Under the pieces are notes generated by a model that had not been told where the DNA came from, ran no database searches, and saw only the letters and a list, made by a program, of their open reading frames with translations. A program made the position numbers and the translations under genes. From the NCBI RefSeq assembly GCF_030406325.1, contig NZ_JAUEQY010000003.1:124001-188000 (forward strand): a stretch of DNA of 64,000 nt, written 5' to 3'. Shown here one piece after another: positions 1 to 9,300 of this stretch (position 1 is the first letter of the stretch; each line of letters starts with the position of its first letter). This stretch comes from Actinomadura sp. DC4 (lineage in GTDB: Bacteria > Actinomycetota > Actinomycetes > Streptosporangiales > Streptosporangiaceae).

Positions 1-67
1 CGCGGGCCTCCCGGCGCTGGTTGCCGCTCCGCGTACGCCTCCGTCCGGGCAGGGCCAGTGCCGCCAT
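1..67 (-). CDS. Sugar ABC transporter permease, N-terminal fragment
   Basis: Only the first 22 codons are inside the window. The reading begins MAALALPGRRRT and is very basic (RRRTRSGNQRREAR), as expected of the cytoplasmic N-terminus of a MalF/UgpA-type permease just before its first membrane segment. Its ATG overlaps the stop codon of the upstream binding-protein gene (TGATG), so the two are probably translationally coupled. The permease assignment rests on operon position and this basic start, because no membrane segment is visible. Confidence 0.6.
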   Translation of the reverse strand, partial: MAALALPGRRRTRSGNQRREAR

Positions 68-1422
68 CACTTGACCGCGCTGAACGCCTTGGCGGCCTCG
101 GTCTGCGCCTGCCGCATCGCCGCGTCGGGCTTTTGCTGGCCGGACAGCGCCCGGTTGACCGCGTCGGTCCAGGCGGTCTTGATCTCGCTGCCGGCCTTGG
201 ACGGGGCGATGCTGAAGGCGTACTCGTTGGAGGCGTAGTAGTTCTGGATCGCCGCGTCGAAGCCGGTCTGGCCGGGCTTGACGTACTTCGCCTTGACCTG
301 CGCGTCGGCGGCCGGGTTGCCGGTCCACAGGCCGGTGAAGATCGACTTGTTCTTCTCCACCGTCGCCTCGCGCGCCCCGGCGGCCTTGAGCCAGGTCTCG
401 GTGGCGGTCATGACCTTCATCCAGTTGACGGCCGCCGCCGGGTTCTTGGCGCCCTTGGGCAGGCACCAAGCGCTGCCATTGGAGAAGCTGATCGGTTTGC
501 CCTGCTTGTCGGTGAACGCCGCCGACTCCAGCTCCAGCTTGGGCGTCGCCTGGACGAGGACGTTGACGTACCAGCCCTCCCAGGGGAAGGCGCCGGCCTG
601 GTCCTTCTTGAACTCGTTGCCGGAGCCGAACAGGTCCCAGGTGTCACGGAAGGCCTTGAACCTCGACCAGCCGCCCTGCTCGTCCACGAGGCTGAGGGCG
701 TAGGTGAGGGCCTCGATGACGCGGGGGTCGGCGAGGTTCGGGGAGCCGTCGGCGTTGACCAGGTCCGCGCCGTTGGCCTTGGCCCACAGCGGAAGGAACT
801 CCGGCAGCTTCGGGTCGAAGCCGATCCGGGAGATCTTGCCGCCGCCGGCCTTGTACAGCTTGACCGCGTTGGTGTGCAGCCTGTCCCAGTCGGTGGTGCC
901 GAGGTCGGCCGCCGTCAGCCCGGCGTCCTGCAGCGCCTCGCCGTTCATGAGGATGTTGCGAGTGTCGTAGAACTCGGGGATGCCGTAGACCTTGCCGTCG
1001 ATGGTCACCTCGTGCAGCGCCGCCGGCCGGTAGGCCCCCGTCTTGATCCCGGCGGAGTCCAGGTGGTCGTCCAGGGGCTGGATGGCGCCCTTGGCGGCGT
1101 AGGTGCCGACGAGGCCCCGGTCGAGGTACACCAGGTCCGGCGGGTTGCCGCTGGCGACCGCCGAAAGGAACTGCTGCGGGTCGAAGTCGCCCTCGTTGAT
1201 CTTGAGCCCGACCTTCGGGTAGGCGCTCTTGAAGGCGTCGATGCGCGCCTGCCCCACGTCGTCGGGCTTGCCGAAGCCCTGCGTGGACAACGTTCCGGTG
1301 TCGCCCTTTGACGCACCGCCGCCACCGCTGCCGCTCGTGCCGCTGACACCGCCACAGGCGCTCGTCACGCCGAGGGCGAGCGCCCCTGCCGAGCCGGCCA
1401 GAAAACCGCGTCGGGTGATCAT
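67..1422 (-). CDS. Carbohydrate ABC transporter substrate-binding lipoprotein
   Basis: An extracellular family 1 solute-binding protein (about 451 residues) that would capture a sugar or oligosaccharide for import. The N-terminus MITRRGFLAG carries a twin-arginine motif, a short hydrophobic stretch and a lipobox ending TSAC, followed by a Gly/Ser linker, so it looks like a Tat-exported lipoprotein. I start at the ATG at 1422 rather than the in-frame GTG at 1428, because GAGGAG sits 5 nt before the ATG and overlaps the GTG. Features such as the N-terminal QGFGKPDDV segment and the later PWEGWYVN and FSNGSAWCLPKGAKNP segments are typical of family 1. It lies directly upstream of a permease and 0.2 kb downstream of a LacI-type repressor, with a candidate operator at 1541. 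The sugar is not identifiable. Confidence 0.9.
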   Translation of the reverse strand: MITRRGFLAGSAGALALGVTSACGGVSGTSGSGGGGASKGDTGTLSTQGFGKPDDVGQARIDAFKSAYPKVGLKINEGDFDPQQFLSAVASGNPPDLVYLDRGLVGTYAAKGAIQPLDDHLDSAGIKTGAYRPAALHEVTIDGKVYGIPEFYDTRNILMNGEALQDAGLTAADLGTTDWDRLHTNAVKLYKAGGGKISRIGFDPKLPEFLPLWAKANGADLVNADGSPNLADPRVIEALTYALSLVDEQGGWSRFKAFRDTWDLFGSGNEFKKDQAGAFPWEGWYVNVLVQATPKLELESAAFTDKQGKPISFSNGSAWCLPKGAKNPAAAVNWMKVMTATETWLKAAGAREATVEKNKSIFTGLWTGNPAADAQVKAKYVKPGQTGFDAAIQNYYASNEYAFSIAPSKAGSEIKTAWTDAVNRALSGQQKPDAAMRQAQTEAAKAFSAVK

Positions 1423-1540
1423 GCGCACTCCTCACAACCAAGGCGAATGTTCGAGCCAGGCGTGAAGAATACGTCGTGACCTGGGGAAATCGGTCAATCG
1501 GCATCACGGGCACGCGGGGAACCAGGCCCAGAACATCGAA

Positions 1541-1558
1541 TGTGGCATCGTTACCACA
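1541..1558. promoter_or_regulatory. Candidate LacI-family operator upstream of the binding-protein gene
   Basis: The 18-bp sequence TGTGGCATCGTTACCACA is an imperfect palindrome with the central CG usual for LacI/PurR/CcpA-type operators. It lies about 120 bp upstream of the binding-protein start. A near copy, TATGGCAACGATTCCATA, is at 6315-6332; together they give T-TGGCA-CG-T-CCA-A. The LacI-family gene next to it is the natural candidate repressor. Binding is inferred, not shown. Confidence 0.6.
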
Positions 1559-1629
1559 ATGCGGTGCACGTTATTTTCGGCCCAGAGGCGCTGTCAAGAG
1601 GGGAATTTCGGACCGGCGACTACGGGCGG

Positions 1630-2739
1630 TCAGCTCGACGGGGAGACGGCGACGCCGCCGGGCCCGGGCCCGGCCAGGGAGATCACGGCGCCGGGCGGCG
1701 CGGTCGAGCCGCGGAAGGTGACGGACGGCTCGATGTAACGCACCGTGGCCTGGCCGTCGGCCGAACCGGCGATGCGGTCCACGACCAGCCGGGCGCAGGC
1801 GCGGCCGAGGTCGTCGGTGTGCTGGTCGACGGTGGTGATGCCCGGCGAGACCATCGACATCCACGGCACGTCGTCGAAGGCGACCAGGGACAGGTCGTCC
1901 GGGATCCGCCGGCCGGCCCGCTGGAGCGCCTGGAACGCGCCCTCGGCGAGCATGTTGTTCGCGGCGAACAGCGCCGTGACGTCGGGACGGCGGGCGAGCA
2001 GCCCGGTCACCGCGTCGCGCGCCGCCTCGGGCTGGAACTTCGTCGGCACCACGAGCCCGGGGTCCATCGGCACGCCGGCGGCGCGCAGCGCCGCGCGGTA
2101 GCCGGCGAGACGCCCCGCGCCGGTGGTCCAGTCGGTCTCGTCGATCAGCAGCGCGATGCGGGTGTGCCCCAGGCCGATCAGGTGGGCGGTGACCTCCCGC
2201 GCGCCTCGTACGTTGTCGACCAGGACGCCGTCGGTGGTCAGGCCCTCGACCATGCGGTCGGCCTGCACCACCGGTACGCCGTCGTTCAGCAGCATGCGCA
2301 CGGCGCGGTCGGACACCGGCGTGATGATCGCCGCCGAGACCCGTACGGCGAGGAAGGTGCGGGCGCCCTCGACCTCGGCCTCCTCCTCGCCGTCGTTGTT
2401 GACCACGATCACGTGGTAGCCGGCCGAGCGGAGCTGCTCCTCGATGCCGGCCGCGAGGTTGGCGTAGAAGGGGTTGCGCAGGTCGGAGATCAGCATGCCG
2501 ACCGCGCGGCTGGTGCGGTTGCGGAGCGTGCGCGCGTTGCTGTCCGGGACGTAGCCGATCCGCTCGGCGGCCGCGAGCACCCGCGCGCGGACGTCGGCGC
2601 CGACGTAGCCGTTGCCGCTCAGCGCGCGCGAGGCGGTGGAGGGCGAGGTGGCGGCGGCGCGGGCGAGGTCCTGGATGGTCGGACGCCGTCGTGGTCTCGG
2701 CGGGTCGGGCTCCGCGCCGTCCCCGCTCTTAGGCCCCAT
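1630..2739 (-). CDS. LacI-family transcriptional regulator
   Basis: A repressor of 369 residues. Residues about 19-70 form the LacI helix-turn-helix and hinge (TIQDLARAAATSPSTASRAL), with the usual YVPDSNARTLR hinge-helix region. The rest is a periplasmic-binding-protein-like effector domain with ISDLRNPFYANL and FDDVPWMSMVSPGITTV, both hallmark segments. Its start overlaps the end of the upstream glycoside hydrolase gene by 11 nt, so it is co-transcribed with the catabolic genes. A sugar inducer is expected. Two matching palindromes (1541 and 6315) suggest that it controls both the transporter and its own operon. Confidence 0.93.
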   Translation of the reverse strand: MGPKSGDGAEPDPPRPRRRPTIQDLARAAATSPSTASRALSGNGYVGADVRARVLAAAERIGYVPDSNARTLRNRTSRAVGMLISDLRNPFYANLAAGIEEQLRSAGYHVIVVNNDGEEEAEVEGARTFLAVRVSAAIITPVSDRAVRMLLNDGVPVVQADRMVEGLTTDGVLVDNVRGAREVTAHLIGLGHTRIALLIDETDWTTGAGRLAGYRAALRAAGVPMDPGLVVPTKFQPEAARDAVTGLLARRPDVTALFAANNMLAEGAFQALQRAGRRIPDDLSLVAFDDVPWMSMVSPGITTVDQHTDDLGRACARLVVDRIAGSADGQATVRYIEPSVTFRGSTAPPGAVISLAGPGPGGVAVSPSS

Positions 2740-4507
2740 GACGGACGATTGTATGCCGGGGCTCCGTGAGCCCGTGCGCCTCGCGGTGGGCCGCCCACGA
2801 GGCCGCCACCACCGCCCACGTGCCCGGGCCGACCGGGCCCGGTTCGAGGTCCATCCGGTCGGCGTAGTACAGCGCGGGCACGCCGAGGGCCGGGGCCGCG
2901 CGGGCGTACGCCGCCAGGTCGCGCCGGCCCGGCAGGCACCAGCCGTCGGTGTCCACCGGCAGCTCCGGGCAGACCGCCCGCACCACCCGCGCCCGGTAGG
3001 TCATCTGCTCGACGACGGCCGTGTCCGAGGGCGGCGGCAGGCCCTCGGGGTGGTCGGTGTGGAGGACGTCGTTGAGGCGGATCATGTCGGTCACGTCGAG
3101 GAAGCCCGGGTCCGGCGTGTGGGTGACGATCAGCGAGCCGGGCTTGGCGCGCTTGGCCGCGCGGTGGGCGACCGCGAGGAGCTCGTGCAGCAGGTCGAAA
3201 CCCCAAGAGGGGCCCGCGTGCCGCAGGGCGGCGCCGGAGGGCGTACGGCCGCTGAAGTCGATCTTAAGGCCGTCGGCGTCCAGGTCGCCGAGCATGAACG
3301 CCATCGCGTCCTCGATCACCTCCCGGCCCGCCGAACTCTCCGGGTCGATCGCGAGCGGCCGCCCCTCGGGATCGCGGACGCAGGCCTCGGCGGGAGCGCC
3401 CTCGGGGTCCCACGCCTTCCACCAGAGCAGGACGCGCTGGCCCCGGGCGTGCCGGTCTTCGATGAATCCGCCCAGGTCGGGCCACTTGTCGGTGTCGGGG
3501 CGGCAGGTGGCGTACCGCTCCTGCCACTTGTCGTCCACGACGACCGTGCCCGGGACGAGCCCGTGGCCGGCGAGCGCGTCGAGGAACTCCTCGTACAGCG
3601 GCTGGCGCGAGAGACCGGGGGCCTCCCGCGGCCGCCGGGCGAGCGCGCACTGCGCGCCCCAGCCGCAGAAGATCGGCTGGAGCCAGTGGGCGGGCACCGG
3701 GCGCGGGGCCTCCGCCGGGACGAGGCCGCGGGCGGCCAGCTCGGCGCGGTAGGCGCGCAGGCCCTCGTACGGGTCCGCCGCGCCGAAGATCAGCAGCGCC
3801 GTCGGCGTCGTGAAGGTCCCGTCGGCGGCCGTGTGCCCCTCGTACTCACAGCGCAGGCTGAACCCGCCGGGCGTCGGGTCGTAGGCGAACTCCACGAACG
3901 TACGGCGGCGCGCGGCCAGTCCGAGCATCAGCCACGGGCCCTCCGGCAGCCGCCGGTCGTCGGCGGTCCGCTCGCGGGAGAGCCCGAAGCACGTCGGCGC
4001 GGGCGTGAACAGCCACCGGCCCACGCCGGGCTCGCCGCCCTCGCCGTTGACGCTGATCACGGCGGGCTCGGCGGCCGGGCGGGCGACGCGCCAGGGGTGG
4101 TCCGGGTTCGGAGAGAAGACGGTGTGGTGGGCCGCACCGCTGGGCAGCACGCCCTGCGGCAGCCGCGCCCCGCCGAGCAGCCGTACGGTCGTGATCTCAC
4201 CCCGGCCGCGCACCGTGGCGCCGAACGCGATCCGGTCGGGGCCGAAGTCCACCACGTGCGTGCGGGACTCCCACCGTGAGCTCACGCAGGAGACCGTCAG
4301 GCGCGCGCCGTCCTCGTGGCGTTCGAGGTCGACCGCCTCCACGCGGACCGTCTCGTCCGGCCCGGCGAGCGTGTCCACGGAGGCGAGGAGGCGCAGGCGC
4401 CCCCAGGACCCGCCGTCCGCGCCGGTGACGTCGGCCAGCAGTCTCTCGCGGTCGATCCTCACGGTGTAGTGCGGTGTACGGATCTGCGGCGGGGTCGCTC
4501 CCGTCAT
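2729..4507 (-). CDS. Glycoside hydrolase, clan GH-D-like (GH31/36-type TIM barrel)
   Basis: A cytoplasmic enzyme of about 592 residues with no signal peptide. The N-terminal half is beta-rich. The C-terminal half is a TIM barrel with VVVDDKWQERYATCRPDTDKW, a WWKAWDPEG loop and DGLKIDFSG near residue 410, where the Asp matches the nucleophile of retaining alpha-glycosidases of clan GH-D. I start at the ATG at 4507 because it overlaps the upstream stop codon as ATGA; the longer open frame is antisense-type noise. Neighbours (sugar transporter, LacI regulator) support intracellular cleavage of an imported alpha-glycoside. Alpha-galactosidase is one possibility, but the substrate cannot be named. 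Confidence 0.75.
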   Translation of the reverse strand: MTGATPPQIRTPHYTVRIDRERLLADVTGADGGSWGRLRLLASVDTLAGPDETVRVEAVDLERHEDGARLTVSCVSSRWESRTHVVDFGPDRIAFGATVRGRGEITTVRLLGGARLPQGVLPSGAAHHTVFSPNPDHPWRVARPAAEPAVISVNGEGGEPGVGRWLFTPAPTCFGLSRERTADDRRLPEGPWLMLGLAARRRTFVEFAYDPTPGGFSLRCEYEGHTAADGTFTTPTALLIFGAADPYEGLRAYRAELAARGLVPAEAPRPVPAHWLQPIFCGWGAQCALARRPREAPGLSRQPLYEEFLDALAGHGLVPGTVVVDDKWQERYATCRPDTDKWPDLGGFIEDRHARGQRVLLWWKAWDPEGAPAEACVRDPEGRPLAIDPESSAGREVIEDAMAFMLGDLDADGLKIDFSGRTPSGAALRHAGPSWGFDLLHELLAVAHRAAKRAKPGSLIVTHTPDPGFLDVTDMIRLNDVLHTDHPEGLPPPSDTAVVEQMTYRARVVRAVCPELPVDTDGWCLPGRRDLAAYARAAPALGVPALYYADRMDLEPGPVGPGTWAVVAASWAAHREAHGLTEPRHTIVRHGA

Positions 4508-6315
4508 CGGACGTCCACCAATGCCTCCGCCTGCTGGCCGAAGTCGCGGTCGCCGGCGATGAGGTTGGCCGCCACGCGCGCCCGCCGCCGGCGGCCGGGC
4601 GGCGGCTCCACCGTGAAGCGGACCACGGCCTCGGCGAGCCCCTCGGCCTCGACCTCGCGGTGGTCCGGCGTGACCCGCCACCCCTCGGGCACGACGAGGT
4701 CGACGCGCAGCACGCTGCGCCGCCGGAAGGGGTTGCGGACCTCGACCTCGAATTCCCGGCTCTCGCCCCCGTGCACCGCCGAGCGGTACGGCAGGACGCG
4801 CGCGCCGAAGCCCTCCGCGCCGAAGTCGACCTCCTCCAGCGGGAGCAGCGTCCGGTGCAGCCGGGCCAGTTCCTCCCCCTTGACCAGCAGCATGTCGAGG
4901 TAGGCGTCGTCGACCCGGCGCGGCGCCCAGTGCCCGCTGATCATCAGGTCGGGCGCCAACCGCCGGTAGAGCAGGGCCGAGTCGACGAAGTCGTCGAAGC
5001 GGAAGCGGTTGCGATACTGGAAGTTGAGCACCTCCGTACGCTCGCCGTCGGCCCACCCGCCGTCCTGCTGGTCGCCGGTGGCCAGGACGGTCTGCCCGTC
5101 GGCCTCGAAGGCGATCGCCACCGCGTACAGCGTGTGGCCGGGCAGCGGGTACATCGTCAGCTCGTACTCATGCCACCGCACCGGCACGCCGGTGTCCACC
5201 ACGCGGTCCACCGGCAGCGGGTCGTACCAGAGGCACGGCAGGTCGTGGCGCAGCGGGTCGCGCAGGATCGGCGCGATCGACTCCGCCGCCCAGATCTGCG
5301 TGCCCTCCACCTCCTGCAGCAGGCCGAAGCCCGCCACGTGGTCGTCGTGGTAGTGCGTCGGAACCGCCACCTCGACCCGGTCGATGCCGTACGTGTGCTT
5401 CAGCGCGTCCAGCGAGGCGAGCCAGGGCCGCCGCGAGGACCGGTCGTCGCCGGTGGGCATCCCGGTGATCATGTCGAAGCCGTAGTCGATGAGCAGGGCG
5501 GCCCCCGACTCCGACAGCAGCGCGTAGCTCGTCGCGAAGGACGTGCGGTTGCGGAGCAGGTGCGGGCTGATCCGCTCGTACGGCCGCCGCAGCCGGGCGT
5601 TGAGGTCCCAGTGCTCGTCCCGGCGGAAGTCGACGAGTGCCTGGAGGTTGCGCCGCGCCTCGACGATCGCGGCCATCGGCGCGTGGATCGGCCGGCCGTG
5701 CGAGGGCAGCACCAGGTCGGGGGCGCGGTCGGCGACCAGGTCCAGGGAGATCACCGACGCGGCGGCGCCCTCCAGGCCGCTGTAGCTCCACTGCATCGCC
5801 GCGAGCGACCAGACCTTGCCCGGCCCGTACAGCAGGTCCCCGGTGAAGGCGATCCGGCTGCCGTCGAGCTCGGCGAGGTAGGTCACCGACCCGAGGGTGT
5901 GCCCGGGCGTGGGGATCGCGAGGACGTCGACCCCGCCGATCCGGGTGGTGCGGTACTCGGGCACGACGGCGTGCACGGGCACGTCGTCCAGCAGCGAGAA
6001 CCGGTCCTGGCGCAGGTCGTAGTAGTCACTGACCGTACGCGTCTGCCAGTGCGTGCTCACGTCGGCGAACAGGTCCCGCTCGCTCGCGGGCACCCAGATC
6101 CGGATCCCGGCCGCCGCGGCACGCGCCAGCCCCTGCCCCTGGTCCCGGTGGTGATGGGTCATCAGAACGTCGGTGATCCGCTCGACGCCGTGGTCGGCGA
6201 GGTGATCCAGCACCGCGCCGGACCCGAAGTCGACCGCGATCGCGTCCGAGCCGGTGACCAGCAGGTAGACGTTGCAGGTGTCGTGATGAACCCGTACGGA
6301 GTCGGTGAGCCGCAT
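4504..6315 (-). CDS. Tandem metallo-beta-lactamase-fold protein with C-terminal beta-sandwich
   Basis: A protein of 603 residues with two complete MBL-type halves. The first has THHHRDQ (53-59), PTPGHT (135-140), TGD (158-160) and SHG (205-207). The second has HYHDDH (321-326), PLPGHT (390-395), TGD (413-415) and SGHW (460-463). The last 120 residues look like a beta-sandwich (EFEVEVRNPFRRRSVLRVDLVVPEGW), similar to NEW3/CARDB-type domains. There is no signal peptide. Two metal sites in one chain suggest a duplicated hydrolase. Translation is coupled to the glycoside hydrolase by an ATGA overlap. A candidate LacI operator covers its start codon, which would let the repressor block expression directly. 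The substrate is unknown; a sugar lactone or ester is a guess from context. Confidence 0.8.
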   Translation of the reverse strand: MRLTDSVRVHHDTCNVYLLVTGSDAIAVDFGSGAVLDHLADHGVERITDVLMTHHHRDQGQGLARAAAAGIRIWVPASERDLFADVSTHWQTRTVSDYYDLRQDRFSLLDDVPVHAVVPEYRTTRIGGVDVLAIPTPGHTLGSVTYLAELDGSRIAFTGDLLYGPGKVWSLAAMQWSYSGLEGAAASVISLDLVADRAPDLVLPSHGRPIHAPMAAIVEARRNLQALVDFRRDEHWDLNARLRRPYERISPHLLRNRTSFATSYALLSESGAALLIDYGFDMITGMPTGDDRSSRRPWLASLDALKHTYGIDRVEVAVPTHYHDDHVAGFGLLQEVEGTQIWAAESIAPILRDPLRHDLPCLWYDPLPVDRVVDTGVPVRWHEYELTMYPLPGHTLYAVAIAFEADGQTVLATGDQQDGGWADGERTEVLNFQYRNRFRFDDFVDSALLYRRLAPDLMISGHWAPRRVDDAYLDMLLVKGEELARLHRTLLPLEEVDFGAEGFGARVLPYRSAVHGGESREFEVEVRNPFRRRSVLRVDLVVPEGWRVTPDHREVEAEGLAEAVVRFTVEPPPGRRRRARVAANLIAGDRDFGQQAEALVDVR

Positions 6316-6332
6316 ATGGCAACGATTCCATA
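6315..6332. promoter_or_regulatory. Candidate LacI-family operator at the start of the tandem-MBL gene
   Basis: TATGGCAACGATTCCATA is an 18-bp imperfect palindrome with a central CG, and it matches the site at 1541 in 12 of 18 positions including all core TGG/CG/CCA bases. It begins at the first base of the MBL start codon and runs into the 36-bp gap after the amidohydrolase gene. That position implies either a leaderless transcript or a roadblock to read-through from upstream. Confidence 0.6.
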
Positions 6333-6351
6333 CGAAACGCCACCCCCGTGG

Positions 6352-9300
6352 TCAGGTCCCGGCGCAGCAGGAGCGTTTGCTCTCCTCCAGATAGTGCGGG
6401 TCGTGCCACCAGTACTTCGCGTTCGCGGGGTGGTCCGGCAGGCGGGGCAGCAGCCGGCCGGCCGGGGCGGCCTGGCGCATGGGGGCGGCGAAGGGTTCGA
6501 GCAACGCGTCGACCGTGTGCAGTTCGCCGTTGACCATGATCTGGCGTACGTCGGCCGCCCGGGTGATGTCGGTGAGCGGGTCGCCGCCCAGGAAGGTCAG
6601 GTCGGCGTACATGCCGGGCTTGATCTGGCCCAGCGGCTCCTCCAGGAACTCCCCCGGCACCCGGGTCGCCGTGGTCAGCGCCTCGTACGGGGTCAGCCCG
6701 TACTTCACCAGGGCGCGCAGGTTCATGTGCGTGCTGACCGCGGTGTGGTCGATCGGGGAGTCGGTGCCCGTGATGACCCGCCCGCCGCCGCGTACGGTCG
6801 CGACGACCTGGGCGACCTGGGCCGCGAGGTTCGCGCGGTTCACGGTCTGGTCGGTGGTCCTGGCCGTGTTCACGGCGGCCTCCAGCGAGGCGTACTCCCA
6901 GGAGGGGTAGAGCGTCCTCACCCGCCGGTCGGTGACGAGCGAGGTGTCGTCGCGGAACAGGGTCGCCGAGACGAACAGGGTCGGGGTCCGCACCGCGCCG
7001 GAGGCGGTGAAGACGTCGATCACGTCGCCGTAGCCGGTGCCGAGCGCGGTCACCGTACGGGAGTAGCCGAAGCGGTTCGTCGCGCCGATGTGCTCCATGC
7101 CGTCGCCGCCGAAGCCGATCGCCGGGTAGTGGTAGTGCGAGGTGGCGTGGACGCCCCGCCCGTGCGCCCAGTCGATGACCTTCCGCTGCCACTCGGTGGG
7201 CAGCCGCACGTAGGACTTCATCAGGTCGTAGTCGAGGGCGCCGGCGCGTTCGAGCTCCAGGGCGAGCTGGGCGTCGTCGAAGGTGGGGCGCATGAAGTTG
7301 TAGAAGATCCGCGGCCCGTCGACGGCCTCGCCGGTGGCGAAGTAACGGGGGGCGACCCGCGCGCCGGACTGGAACGACTCGCGGGCCTCGACCATGTGGT
7401 AGGCCGGGCTGCCCGGTGAGCGGGTCGTCGTGATGCCCAGCGACAGCCAGAGACGGCCCTGGCGGTCGCCGTACTCATACCCCTGCATCTCGCGGTGGTG
7501 GTGCATGTCCACGAGGCCGGGGATCACCACGGAGTCGCCGGCGTCGACGACCGTGCCTCCCCCGCCGTGGCCGCGCGGCTCGACGGCCACGATGTGGTGG
7601 CCCTCGACCACGATGTCCACGTCCTCGCGCAGGTGCCGGGAGGTGCCGTCCCACATGCGCGCGGCGCGTACGACGGTGCGGCCCTTCGAGCGTGTGTTCG
7701 CCCAGGTCAGCGGGGCCGGCAGCGTACGGGTGCGGCTGCCGTCGGCGGCGGCGAGACGCAGGCGGCCGTTGTTGAGATAGAGCAGATGAGAGGAGTCGCC
7801 GCTCCAGCTCACCGCGTCGGTGACCTCGTGGGTGACCTGGCGCGGCTCGCCCGCGGGCGTGCCGTCGGGGTGCACGTCGACCACCCACAGGACGCTCGCC
7901 ACGACGAACGCCATCTTCGTCCCGTCGGGCGACCACACCGGCCCGTCGTCGCCGCGCGTCTGGATCGAGCGGTCGGGCAGCGGGTCGACGTACGTCCCGG
8001 CGCCGGTGCGGCGGTCGACCAGGAGGATCTTGCTGAGGCCCTCGCGGTAGCGCGCGGAGTAGGGCTTGATCGCGGCGAGCGCGATGACGTTCCCGTCGGC
8101 GGACCAGGTCGGGCGGCCCGGCTCGAAGGTGGCCGTGTAGACCTGCTGGACGTTCCCGGAGGCGACCTCGACCGTGTAGAGCGCGCCGGTCTGGTCGAGG
8201 AAGGCCAGGTGGGAGCCGTCGCGCGACCAGCTTCCCGACACCGCCGCGGCGTTGGGCAGGTTCGTCAGCCTGCGGTCCGCGCCGGTGGCCAGGTCGCGGA
8301 TCCAGATGTCCAGCTTTCCGGCCCGGTCGGTGGAGTAGGACAGGTGACGGCCGTCCGGCGACCAGGCCGGGGAGCTCTTCCACCAGTGGTCGCGGGTGAG
8401 CGGCCGCGGCGCCTGCCCGATCCGCATCGTGTAGATGTCGTTGAGCGCGCGGAACGCCACCTGCTCGCCGTCCGGGGACAGCACCGGGCTGCCGATGCCG
8501 GCGACCGGCCGCGCCTTGGCCGAGTCGAAGTCGCGCCGCCGCTTGCGGTAGGACGGCGCGGCGAGGGTGACCGCGGCGCTGAAGCCGATGTCGTGCGGCG
8601 CTCCCCCGCTCAGCGACCGGCTCCGGATCCGCCCGTCGGCGGTGTAGACGAACTCCTTCGCGGACCGCCACGACACCCGGAACGGGAACACCTCCTCCCC
8701 CGTCACCAGGGCCGTGCCCGACCGCCACAGCTCACTGCGGCCGTTGAGCACGAGCGAGTAGAGCAGGTCCTTGCCGTCCGGGCTCCAGGCCGGGTTGTGG
8801 ATCACCTGGCCGTCGGGCACGGTGACCGCCGTCGTACGGGCCCCGGTGCCGAGCTCGACGACGTCGATCCGGGTGTTGGCGACCACGAAGGCGACGCGCC
8901 CGCCGTCCGGCGACCACGCGGGCTCGTACTCCTCGGCCGTCGTGTCGGTCACCTTCGTGATCGCGCCGCCGGCGACGTCCAGCGTGTGGATGCCGTAGCC
9001 GCCGCCCAGGTCGGAGGAGAAGACGATCCGCTTTCCGTCGGGAGAGAAGCGCGGCTCGCGGTGGTCGTACGGCCCGTGGGTCAGCCGGCGCGGCCCCGAT
9101 CCGTCCGGGCGGATCACCCAGACGTCGAACACGCCCTCGCGGTAGGACTGGAACGTGATCCACCGGCCGTCCGGGGACCACTCGGGCTGGGCGATGTCGT
9201 ACAGGTCGCCGGTCAGCCGGCGGGCCGGTCCGCCGGAGGCCGGCAGGACCCACAGCACACCGACGAGGTCGATCGCGATGGACCTCCCGTCCGGCGAGAG

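Noticed and set aside
4474-7419. Plus-strand open stretch of 981 codons across the MBL and amidohydrolase genes
   Set aside because: It is antisense to recognisable enzymes and has no family motif or ribosome site.
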